Of a stretch of DNA of 64,000 nucleotides, positions 1-12,100 are shown one piece after another. Origin of the DNA: Sarcocystis neurona (lineage: Eukaryota > Apicomplexa > Conoidasida > Eucoccidiorida > Sarcocystidae); assembly GCA_000727475.1 (NCBI GenBank), contig KL647309.1:2066289-2130288 (forward strand), in the 5' to 3' direction. The translations under genes were made by a program, and so were the position numbers. A model generated the notes under the pieces. It saw nothing but the letters and a program-made list of their open reading frames with translations, had not been told where the DNA came from and searched no databases. Each line of letters begins with the position of its first letter. Positions within the stretch are counted from its first letter, which is position 1.

Positions 1-106
1 GCTGCTGCAGGTCCTTGCGCCGCCGCTTTGCTGCCGGAGGCGGAGGAGTCACTGCAGAACTTGGTGGGGCTGCCGCGCGCTTCGGCCCTTTGTACAACGG
101 GCAATT
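1..106 (-). CDS. TAF1: TAF1 zinc-knuckle exon, second part (truncated by window)
   Basis: Acceptor CCTCGTAG is followed in phase 0 by NCPLYKGPKRA, completing the TAF1 knuckle consensus N-x2-C-P-L-Y. A Pro-rich and basic stretch (PPPPAAKRRRKDLQQ) continues off the left edge. Confidence 0.75.
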
Positions 107-3100
107 CTACGAGGCGCAGCACCAGCAGCAACAGCAGCAGACGCAGACGCACGAAAGCAGCACCTCCATCGGAAGAAAATGCAGCAGCAGCAACAGCAGC
201 AAAGGAGACATCACCACGCAGGAAAGCGAGGCCGCCAAAAAACTGCAGCAGCAATATCAATTCGGTCTCGACGACGAAGATGCAGAGAAAACGCAGCAGC
301 CAGTGCAGCACACCACGAATCCGAGACTAAAGATGAAAAAGAACCGACAAAGCAGCAGCAGCAGCAACAGACAAAGACGAGCATCCCCTTCCACAGACGA
401 GAAAAAGAACAAAACCAGAAGCAAAGCGCCAGAGGATGAAGTAGAGGAAGAGAAGAAAAGAAGAGAAGAGAAGAAGAAGTAGAACAGGCAGGAGAAGGAA
501 GAGAAGGTAGAAGAATGCGAAGAACGAATCGAAAGGGGCAACGAGGACGAGGAAGCAAACAAAAAGAAGACGAACACTCGAAGAAGAAGGCGGGGTAAGA
601 CGAATCAGCAGGGACCCCAACAAAAGATATACAAAACGAAGAAGAAGAAGACGAAGAAGAAGAAGAAGGAGACTTACAACGTTGGAGGCTATATGCCCGG
701 CTTGGCCGCATGCACGGCACACACGCTTTCCTGCGAGCGCTTCTTTGTTTCTCGTCGAAGCCAACATATGCTGCAGCGGCAGGAGCAAAACGAAGCAGCA
801 GTAGCAGCAGCAAAATGACAAGACGCAGCAGCAGGAGAAGGAGCAGGGAAGGGGTCTAAAACGGCACTTGATTAAGCGGCAGCAGCGGCAGCAATGCTGG
901 CAACTGCAGGAGCGTCGCAACACGCCGAAGCAGCAGCTGCCGCAGGAGGGGCGACAGCAGCAGCAACCGCAGCAACAGCAAGGACAACACACACGCAGGA
1001 GGACCGGCAGCAGCCTTTTCCGCACAGCAGCGACATAAACAGAAGCAGCTCCAGGACCGGCCTGAGGGCGCATTTTCCCCGCTGCCTGCAGAATTAGCAG
1101 CAGCAACAGCAGTCTGTCACACCGGGGAAGCGGCCGGGAGAACAACAGCAGAAGCAACTGCATCCCTGACCCCCTGCGTAGTGAGAGAGAGAAACGCAGC
1201 AGCAATATGACGGATTTCTCAGAAGTTTATCTCTCTCTCCACGCATCTCTTACTCAGCACTACCCATACATACATATGTATATATGTGTACATATTATAT
1301 GCGTGTGAAATGCAGCCAGCTACGTTGAGTCGTAGGTATTTCTTCGTCGAAATGCCGAGGAGAGAAGTGTGCGTGTTCCTGTGGATGCAGACGGAGAAAC
1401 TGCCAAATATTGACGGCAGCTGCACCGGAGAAGCAAAAGTGCCACAGGGACGACAACGGCACCAACGTAGAAACAGCTTGATCAGCAGAAACGCCAGTCG
1501 TCGCTGTCTCGGCCATCGAGACTTGCTGCTCTGCTGCTGTTGCTCCTGCCGTAAGTGCTGCTGCCGCTGCGGAACGTGCGCGACTCGCTGAACACAAAGC
1601 TGCTGCCAATCTCCTTCTGCCGGTGTTGCGCTGCTCTGTCTCTTTCCCCTTCCCCGTCCTGCTGCTGCTCTCTTCCGCCTTCCTTCCTCCTGCTGCTGCT
1701 GCCGCTCTCTTCCGCCTTCCTTCCTCCTGCTGCTGCTGCTCTCTCCCGCCTGCCCTCCTCCATCTGCTGCTCTCTCCCTCTTCTCTTCCTGGTGATGCTG
1801 CTGCTCTCCCCCATCCTGCTGTCCCCCCACGCTGCCCTCCTTCTTCTTCTTCGCTTTTTGCTGCTGCTGCTGCTGGTGTTCCTCTTCCTCATGCTGGCAG
1901 CACTCTGCTTCTCCCCATTGCCCCTGCGACAGCTGCTCTTCCGACTTTTACTTACCGCGCGAGTATCTTCTAGACGGGCAGTTCGCCAGCGGATGAATTT
2001 CTCGATATTCTCTGCCCCATATATCAAAATTATTCTTTCTTTCCCAAACGGCTCTCCGGCTTGATTGCGGAACCGTCTGATCCACCGCAGGCAAGGCACT
2101 GGCTGCGTCTGTATGCAGGGCGCGCACAACACACACACGTCTGCGGTGTACGTACACCCGACATTCTCACAATGAAAGCAGCGATGACACACATCAGCAC
2201 GGCCACAAGTCAAACCCTTTACCCAACATACACATACACACATATACATATATGTGCATACGTACACATATGTATTTACATGTATATACATATTCATAGA
2301 TATATGAATATCAATCTACCATTCCAGCTGCATGCGCACACATACTATGAAGAAGAAGAACCCTACGCCAGTCCATATATGTATATACATACAAATATAT
2401 ACATATGAGTACACATACTACCCACAAGAACCCTACACCAATCCATATAAACATATATATATATATATACACATATGTATACACACATACATACATATAC
2501 ATATATACATATGTGTATACACATACATATATATGTATTTATATGGACAAGACTACGATGATATACAGAGCTGTATCACTACAAGGTGATAAGCTACGCA
2601 ATACACGTAGCTCCCCAGACCTTAAGAGACAGCAGAGGGAAGTCAACTCCTGAAGATGCGTATACGGGTATATACATATATTTGCGTGCAGCTATTGCTC
2701 ATGGAGAAATGCAACAAATGCAGCAGGGAGACGTCGTCTCGAGGAAGACGTCCGCGTCGAAAGTCGCGGCCGCTCGCTGTCTCTGCGTGTGTCGGTGTCT
2801 CTCTCTGAAACCCCCCCTTCCTGTGGCGGTGACGCGCTGTACGTACACCGGAAGAGCCCCCATTTCTTCGCCTCGAGCGACAGAGGCGCGGCTTTCGCGA
2901 ACACAAACTGCCGAAACAGACTCTCTTCTTTCTGTCCCGCGGCCGCGCAGCCACCGGCTTGCGGCCCACGGAGAAGAAACCTGATCGCGAGACAGAGACG
3001 GGGCCCTGGCGACCGCCGCCCGTCTCATCGCGTCCTGCAGCAGCTGCATCGAGGAGACGCCGCTCCGCAGGGACTCTCGACGGAGAAACGAACGCGGCGC

Positions 3101-6100
3101 AGCAGACCGCGAGACCCAGACGAACTGTGGAACTCCGACGAAGACGCAGAGGACCGGAACCCCCGGGTTCACACAGACCGCTACATCCACATACATATAT
3201 GAGAGAGACGGTCACACATGAATATATACAGTAGGTCTATACCTACTTCGAGGGACGGACACATGCATATATATGTGTGTGGGTGGAGATAGAGGAGACA
3301 CAGAGACAGCCGGAGACAGAGGCGTGTATATACCTATATATACGTGTGTAGTGTATCTGTGTCTGTATCGGCACCGGGAGACGGGGCACTGCGTCGCATT
3401 GCATATTGACATCGATGCAGAGACTTATACTTCCACACATTCACATGTGTCCTCCCCACATGGAGAGACACAACCACACACATACATATCTGCGTCCTGA
3501 GAAAGGAGGCGGGGAAGAGCCGCGACGGAAATATACGGTCGACGTCTACACATGCACGTCCGCTCGAGTCCCCGAGGCAGTGCCCACAGCAGAAACGAGA
3601 AGTTCTGGAAAACGGAGAGCCGCGCGTCCGTGCTCCTCTTCGGTGCGCAGCAGCGCTGCACAGCCCAGCAGCAGCACGGGCCGCGGTGCGAGAGAGGCAC
3701 ACAGAGGACAGCTGCTCTCCAGCAGCAGCAGCAGGAGCAGCAGGAGGAGAAGGAGGAGAAGGAGGAGCCGTCGGAGACGCGTCACAAAAGAGAGGAAGTG
3801 CAGAACTCGCGGGCGGGTGGGAACGCATATCGAGGAAAGGGAGACGGCCGCCTCCACCGCAGCGAGACGGGACGGGGAGCGCAGCGGGGAGACGAGACGG
3901 GGAGACGCGAGGAGGGCAGAGACAGCAAGAGGCGGAGAGACGTGAGCTGCCAGGAGACACCGAGAAGGCTTCGACCCCCTGCATGCGTACCTTCAAGTTC
4001 TCCTGCTGCTGTTCTTCCGCCGTCAGAGACACGGGAGCCGTGCGAGCCTCCTGCCGCCGACGCAGCACCGCAAGTTCCCGTCGTTCGATTTCTTCTTCGT
4101 CCGCCTGATGCGCATGCGTCGTAGTTCATATGCATGCAGACGTATCTACATGGATTCCGTGGAGCACCGGCCACACGGAAGGTGTAAGACAGAGAAAAGG
4201 AAGACAGAAGGAAGACAGTGGTCTCCCATATATATATGTACGTGCAGATAGACAGATAGGGATAAATAGGTAGACGTGTACGTATTATGAAGAGACCGAG
4301 AAAAGCAGTTCTTTCAGTGGCATGCACTGGTCACGTGCCTGGATGTGTGTCTGATAAATATATGTGAACACACCCACACACACATACATATATATGCGCA
4401 GAAGTATATGCATGCGTGTACGTGTATGAAGACTTCCGCTCTTCTCTTCTTATAGACGTGCGCATGACTGCCATGAGCAGACGCAGAAGGAGGTCACGTT
4501 TGTGGAGTTCCACAGGGACAGGTGGGCGTTTTTCTACGAAAAAGCGAAAGAAGAGAAGCAACAGAGAAAGTGTACTCGGGTAAGGCTGCTGCTGGTGCTG
4601 CTTCTCCCCTTCCCAGGACTGCTGCTGCGGGTACCAGGTCCATCAGCACTACCGCGAAGTGGACGAACTGCCTGCTGCTGCTCGACGGGCTCCGCGTATC
4701 GCATGCCCCACAGCAGCACGTGCTGGCGCTGCTTGCGTCGCAGCGACTCCTGCTGCTGCTGCCTCTGTCGCTATTGCTGTTGCTGCTGCTGTTGCATGCG
4801 CCACACTGCTGCTGCTGCTACACGCGCCGCCTGCCCATCGCCACTGCTGCCGCTGCTGTTTGGCCATCGCTACTTCTCCTGCTCCTGTCTACGTCGCCAC
4901 TGCTGTTGCTGCTGCTGCGTCTTGCGCGGGTGCGTCGTCCGTGCTGCTGCTGCTGCAGCACGTCGCTCCCCATTGCTGCTGCTGCGTTACCTCCGAGAGT
5001 TCCTCGGCAGCGCCTCCTTCGAGTCCCGCGAGCAACGCGTCTTCGACGTTTCCTCTATCTTCCTGCGCTGCTGCGTACGCCCCTGCGTCTTCCCGTTGCT
5101 TCTTTTTCCTTCTTTGCAGCTGCTGCCGCTTTTCTCCGCCCTCCTCCACAGCGTTGCTACCTTCCTGTCGGGCTGCTGTTGCTGCTGCTCCTGCTCCTGC
5201 GTCGCTGCCGCCTTCTTCTTCTTTGCCCTCCGCTCCACTTTTCTTCTTCTTGTTCTTCGCAGCTGCTGCTGCTTCTCCTGCGCTGCTGCAGCCCCCGGTT
5301 GTCTCCTTCCCCTGCTGCTGCTGCTCTCCCCCCCCCCCTCCGCCAGCAGCAGCAGCAGCAAGAGCCTCCCGGTCGCCGCTGCTGCTGCTTCTTCTCTGAG
5401 GAGGAGTTGCTGGCGCTGCTGCCTGCCTGCTGCTCTTGGACACGTCCTCCTCCTGCAGTCGCGAGTCTTCCTTTCTTTTCTTCTGCGTCCCCTCACTTCT
5501 CTCTTCTCTCTCCCTGCTGCTGCTGCGACTTCGCCGTCCCTCTCCCTGCGCGCCTTTCGGACGGTCCTCTCCCTTCCTACTTTCTTCGTTCTCCTTCTCT
5601 TCTTCCTTCTCCTTCTCCTGTTCTTCTTCCTCTTCTTCAGAGGCGCTGATATCGGGAGAGTCAGGCTCCAGGGCGAGCTTCTGTCTTCGCAAAATTAGCT
5701 GCAGCTTCTCTTCGTATTCCTCCGCACGAAGACGCAGCCCCTTCACAGCGCCGACGCCAGCGCCTCCTGGTGCTCCTGCCGCTGTTCCAAGTCCCAGCGC
5801 AGCAGCAGCACTTCCCCCTCCACCTCCGCCTGCTGCTGCTTCGGCACCACCGCTACCACTTGCAGCACCACCTGTCGCAGCACTTCCTGCTGCGGTGCCA
5901 CTGCCTCCGCTCCCTCCCCCCGCTGCTGCTGCAACGGACGCGGCAGCACCACTCCCGCCACCAGCAGCACTTCCTCCCCCTGCTGCTCCGCCCGTTCCTG
6001 CTGCTGCTCCAGACCCAGAGGCAGCAGCAGCAGCGACACCAGCACCGTTTCTTGATTTCCCTGCTGCTGCGCCCCCTGCAGACGACGGTGCCGCTGCAGC

Positions 6101-9100
6101 AGCAGCACCACCTCCTCCTCCTCCTCTACGTGCGGCTGTCCTACCAACGTTACTATTTCTTCCTTCACCGCTGCAGATGCTGCTGCTGCGTCCGCACGCG
6201 CTACCGCCGCTGCTTCCCCGCACGTCCCCCCTCCCCCCGGGCACACCAAGACCGCTTCCCGCCGGTGACGCAGCAGCAGCGCGCGCTTTACGTCGCCGCT
6301 GCTTCTCCTCCTCCTCCTCCTTCTCGGCCGCCTGCTGCTGCAGCTGCAGCAAATCAGCACTGCCGAAGCCGTCCCTGTACTGCCGTACAAGCGCCACCTG
6401 GTCCCACCGAGGCAGCGCCCGTATAACGGACTCGGAGACGCCGTACTGCAGCAGTCTCCTTCTCAGCTCCTGCATGGATAACTTCCGCAGATCTTCTCCA
6501 GTGCCAGCCACTCCCCCTGCACCTCCTGGGCCTCCTCCGGCTGCTCCTGCCGCTGCTGCGCCTGCTCCTGCTGCTGCAACGCCCCCGCGGCGCCGCCGCT
6601 TCCGCCTGCAGCAGCACCGGCAGCGCCAGAAACGACTCCACTAGACAGCGCACCGAGCAGCAGGCGCTCGCGTCTGCTCGTGGCCGACGCAGCAGCAGCA
6701 GCAGCCACGGCTGCAGCAGAGCTGCTGCCCGTCCCTAGCGCTGCCGACACTGCAGCGGAGAGGAAGAGAAGTCCGCCGCGCTCTCGGTTTACCCGGCGCA
6801 CCAAGGAGACACCTTCGCCTCGACCGCCCGACGGGTCACCGAAGCCGGCGAGCATGAACTGTGAACTTCCTTTATTCTGCAGCACTTCCCGACACTCGTG
6901 GGCCAAGTGCCACGGCGTCAGCAGCAGCAGCTCTTCGATAAAACGGACGAGATGGCCGTATCTCCGTCCTAAGCGTGAGGAAGTGAAAAGGGTCACCAGA
7001 CCCTGCAGCTGCGACATTGAAAACATGAGTGCTTCTTCTTCGTTATCCCTTTCATCCTCCTCTTCCCTGCCTGCACCGCCTCCTCCCCTCCGCAGCATCA
7101 GAGCCGTCGTCGCCGCAGTCGCGTCTCCTCGCGAAGACGTCACCACCTTCCCTGCTGCTGCTGCTCCTCCTCCTCCTACCTCTCTCTCGTTTTCCTGTCT
7201 CACGCGCAGTTCTATCTGCCCCTCCGACCCCCCCCCGGGGAGACCGGGTGTGAGGAAGCTGCCGTTGCTGCTCGCACGCGAGACACCCGACGGAGACGGC
7301 GACGGCGGCGCGAACAGCAGCTGGCGAGACGGCTGCTGCAGCAGAGACGCCGACGACGAAGAGGAGAAGGGCAGGCCACCAGGCTGGCCGTCCCCGGCGA
7401 GCGCAGCGTACGCAGAAGGAAAATGCGACGAGGAGAGAAGGCCACCCTGCGTGATGGGTGGAGTCGGTCGGTGGTGGTGACTGCGGTAGGCGGACGAGGG
7501 AGGAGAAGCGCGACAGCTGGTGAAGTGCCGACGTCTGCTGAGAATCTCGCGCATGCGTCTCTTGGCATGGCCAATTTTCTCCTGTATTCTCCGCTCCTCC
7601 ATTTCTATGAAGCGGGCAACCCCGCCGAGGCCGTCTGCCGTCGTCAGCGTCATCACGCCGATCGCCTTCAGGCGGAACAGGGCCGCGTGCGCTGCCTCGA
7701 GGCAACAAATTGTCTCAGGCTGCACGAGTTTCCTCAGCGCCGCATCAGGCAGCAGCGGCAGGCGGTGTGGGGCGATCGGCGACAGCTGCTTCAGCATCTG
7801 CGTCACTTCCTTCTCTAACACCGGCGGGCAGAAACGAAGTTTGACGAGCTCTTTGATTTTCTTCAACTCGTTCACGTTCTTCTCTGCCACGTATCTGGGC
7901 ATCGCCGCGCAAAAGCGGGGGGGGGGGGGGGGAAGACACACACAGAGAGACAAGAAAGAACATGCTGGCCGGCAGCCAAGGAGGGCAGGGACGACCGGAA
8001 AGAGAGAGAGAGAGACGAGGGGAAAAGACAGGAGACACAGGGAAGGGCAGAGGGAGACGGGAAGGCGGAGAAGGAGAGGGGAGACACGGAGACACAGGGA
8101 AGGGCAGAGGGAGACACGAAGGGGAAGGGGGGAGACACGGAGACACAGGGAAGGGCAGCGGGAAGCGGGTAGGCGGAAGAGGAGGGGGGACACATGGAGG
8201 GACAAGGAGAGGGGAGAGCGAGACGGAGACGGAGACAGAGACGGAGAGACGGAGACGGGAGGAGAGACGGGGAGAGACAGAGACGGCAGAAGAAGAGAGG
8301 AGAGACAGGGAGACAAGAGAGATGCCGAGGATAGAGACAGGCAGATTGATGGACTCTCGCGAAGAAATTTGCGAAGACCGCGCGAGGAGGTGGCAGCGAA
8401 GTGCAGAAGGAGAGGAAAACGGGCACAGACGCGGAGGCGCAGGGGCAGCCCGAGTGGCCAGTCGAGCAGCAGCAGCAGCAGGTCGTGGAGGAGGAGAAGG
8501 ATAAGGGACGAGGAATACATACACCGAAGGGAGACGAAGAAGAGAGAGAGGAGAGGCGGGGTCCGCTTGAAGAAGACGATGATGAGAAGCCGCCGAAACG
8601 GGAACATTAATATATTATACCTGAGGGCCCAGGCCTTTGCGTGCTGCTTTCGATCGTCGAGATGCTTCTTCGAATTCGGCGGAGGAACGTCGAGACGTGG
8701 TTCGCACTGGCCGACAGTGTATATGCAGCAGTTGCTGCTGCTGCCGCAGCTGGTGAATTCCTCCTCTTCTTCGGCTCCTGCTCCGCTGCTGCCACCTCTC
8801 CTCTCCGCCGGGGGATACACAAGCGGCCGCAGAAACACCTGTATTCCGCACCGGAGCGCCGAAGAAAAAGAAGAAGCAGCAGCAGCAGCATCAGAGAGGG
8901 TCACATGCTTCACACACAGACCGCGGTCCAGGGCAGCAAGGGGAACACGGCAGGCAGAGACGCAGCAGCAGCAGCAGCAGCAAAGAAATCGTCGCGCAGC
9001 AACAGGAGAAAACAGCGGCCCAGGAGTTACCCAGCAGGAGGAGGAGCAGCAGGAAGGAAAGAAGGGGCAGGGCACCAGCACCCCGCAGCAGCCACAGCGA

Positions 9101-12100
9101 CAGGGCGCAGTTCACCAGGCATCAGAGGCGCAGCAGAAGGCAGCAGCAGCTGTCGCAGAACGTGGAGGAGCAGCAAGCAGCTGCTGCCGCGGTGAACGCA
9201 ACAGCAGCAGCACAGCAGCGTCCTGGCCAAAGGCGGCAACCGGCGCAGGGGAAAGCCGGCAGGCGTGGGGCAGCTGCAGCAGCAGCACCGGCATCGCCAG
9301 CGCAGCAGCAGCCTCTTAAAGCGATCACATGCGCAGCACCAGCAGCAGCAGCCTTCCTGTTGCAGCGCCACAGCAACAAGAGCGCAGGCAATATCGACGG
9401 GAGAATCAGGCAGAGATCAGCAGCACCGCCGCCTCTCGTACGTCTTCCGCGTCTCGCTCTTTGACTCGTAGGCAGAGCGCAGCAGCAGCAACTCCTTCTA
9501 CTTCCTCCGCGTCTCCCTGTTTTCCTTCTTAACAAGCAGCCAGCATGCTGTAACAGGAGCAGCACCTTCTCTTCTCTTCTGCATCTCACCACTCCTTCTT
9601 GGGTGTCGCAGCACCACCGGCGTCACAATAGACACGCGCAGCAGCACGTCCCAGCAGCAGCAACCGCCTCACGTGACAACAGCAGCAAGTATATGTGTGT
9701 GTGCCGGATGGATATGGACGAGAAGAAGAGAAATTCAGCGGCGACACTCACCCTGCATGCGTCTCTTGTGCGGGTGCGCACAAGGATAAAATCCGTGTTG
9801 CGCAAGTCGTGGAAGCGGGACTTCTTCTTTTCTATTTGAGAAGAAGCGGAAGTGAAGTGCGGATATACCGGCGCTTTGAACAAGGGGCACTCGAGGACGG
9901 CCTGCCCTTCGTCGCGCCGCAGCTGAAGTCGTGCGCCGAAAAATGAAAGTCCTCCGTCTTGTCCGTCGTCTGCTCCCTGCTGCTGCTGACTTCCTCCTCC
10001 TCCTGCCGCAGTCGCCGGTGAGCCACCAGCACCACCAGGCCCTCCAGCCTTCGGCCCAGAAGCATCACCCCCTCCGACCCCACTGCCAGCACCAGCACCA
10101 CTCCCCGGCCCGGACTGCTGCTGCTGCAGTTTTAACTCTCCGAAAGGTCCCAGCCGCCCATGGAGCGCCTTTTCTGCCTGCTGCAGCAAATCGAAGCTGC
10201 TTCGAGAGGTCCAGCAGCAGCAGCAGCGCGACAGCGGACGCAACAACGCGCGGTGAACAACGAGGTATGGATGGAAAGGCACAAACAGGAGAAAAAGGAG
10301 ACGAGACGGGAAGGAGGCGAAGAAGGACGGAAGGGAGAAGACAAAATGGGACGGAAGGAGAGGACTACCAGCCAGAAAGCAGGACGGGGAGAAGGGGAGA
10401 CGGAAGAAGAAGCAAAGCGAGGCGGAAGAGAACTCCGAAGTTCATACGTGTACAGACGCAAATGCAGCAGCTACACGTGGCCATCTGCAGGTCCACGCAA
10501 AGGGAGAGAATGTGTGGGCGGAAGAAGAGAACACGTCCTGCAGCCGCTACAGAAAAGTGCAGCGCCCTTCTCCGAACGCGGACACACACACATGCAAACT
10601 TATGCGGTGTACGTACACTTGGGCGCCGGGGAAAACAGAAGACAGGAGTGCGATACAAACACTCGCAACTTCATTACACGACGCGAACATGTACACACAC
10701 ACACACCCTCTGGGGTGTACGTACACCAGGATACTGAGAGAGCACAGAAGTTCAGGAGTCTGATATGACGCAAAAACGTGCGCGCACACATACCCTCTGC
10801 GGTGTACGTACACCAGGATGCCGAATAACGAAAGACAGCAGTCCGGAATAAAGACGCGCGAGTTCATTCACCCCTACTACATGCACGTGTCAATCCCACA
10901 CTCTAAATCTGTCGATCAGGTATCTGCAAATACACACATACATACACATATATACACATCTATATATATATATTTGAGTGTATGTACATATGTATACCCG
11001 CCTATACGCCAAGACACGCATATGTACATGCACGTATACATATGTATTCATTTAGAGAGAGAAGTGACCAAAGGTGTGCATCCATACGTATACATGTGTA
11101 TATGTGTGCAGATGACACTGTCCATATACAGAGGGTGGATGACGCAGAGGAAGAAAGAGACCCCGTCACGTGGGTAGAAGGAGAGACGGTCTGGGTAGAC
11201 TTTGTCGAGGAAGTTCCGCAGTCATTTGCGAATTTATGTGGCCAGTGATGTAGCGGCGCATGCAAGAGAATCGAGTCAGCTGATACGCAGCCACGCGCAG
11301 AACGCACGCGCGAACTTCCCCTGCACGCGAAGAAGGAAAAGATGCGGGAACTTTCACACGGAGACGAAGACCGGGAAATAGAGAGAAGAAGACGAAAAGA
11401 AGGTGATCCCCCGCGAGACAGACACACACAGAGAGACAGAGAAGTCACTCAGGAAGAGAAGTGACTCAGCGGAGAGTGCACCCACCGGGGAGAATCGAGG
11501 GGAGAACACTCTGATAGGTGCAGTGAGCGGAAAAGAGAGACGGAGACGGGAAGAGAGGGAGACGGGGAGACATGAAAAGAGGAACTTCACTGGGAGACAG
11601 AGAGACATAGAGAGGGCGAGAGATATCGCGTAGGTGGACAGAGAGAAGAGGTCAGAAGGACGGAGACGGGGGGACGGAGACGGGGAGACGGAGACGGAAA
11701 GGATGTTGGGAAGCGCGGAAGTCAGGAAGGCAGAGAGGAGGGGAGGGCACCTCACAAAGCGAGACGGGACGGCAAACAGGAAGAGACGAAGTCCGGGGAA
11801 GACGGCAGCAGAGAGAACTCTCCAAGAGACAGACCAAAAGGGTGACGCCACAAAAGAGAGACGGACAGAAAGAGAGGGGAACTCTTCACTGAGACAGCAG
11901 AGGGGATTCTCTCAGAAAGTCAGACAGAACGGAAGACGGGAAGAGAATCTTCGATAGACTGCCCGCGCGCGCGAAACAGAGACACAGAGACGCCCTTCTC
12001 TGGAAAGTTGAAGAACAGAGAGCGAGAAGAGACACGGAGACAGAGAGCCGCTGTCTCTCTGTGTGTGTGTCAACAGCAGACAACCAAAAAGAAGAGAAGT

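Noticed and set aside
15..482. Plus-strand 155-codon Gln/Lys/Glu-rich ORF at the left edge
   Set aside because: The minus strand here carries the TAF1 NCPLY exon and the pyrimidine-rich intron before it; the plus frame is the purine shadow of these.
4331..4561. Minus-strand stretch after a very good acceptor (CTTTTTCGTAG at about 4542)
   Set aside because: The acceptor is convincing and a TAF1 exon is expected here, but no frame shows TAF1 similarity or ends in a matching donor, so it was left out of the model.
5436..6644. Plus-strand 402-codon Ala/Pro-rich ORF
   Set aside because: Antisense to the TAF1 exon with the LRKLSMQEL motif; CTG-rich antisense frames stay open automatically.
7520..9319. 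Plus-strand 599-codon ORF rich in Arg/Glu/Thr
   Set aside because: Covers TAF1 exons with diagnostic motifs on minus plus GAGACAG intron sequence; the plus reading has no recognisable motif.
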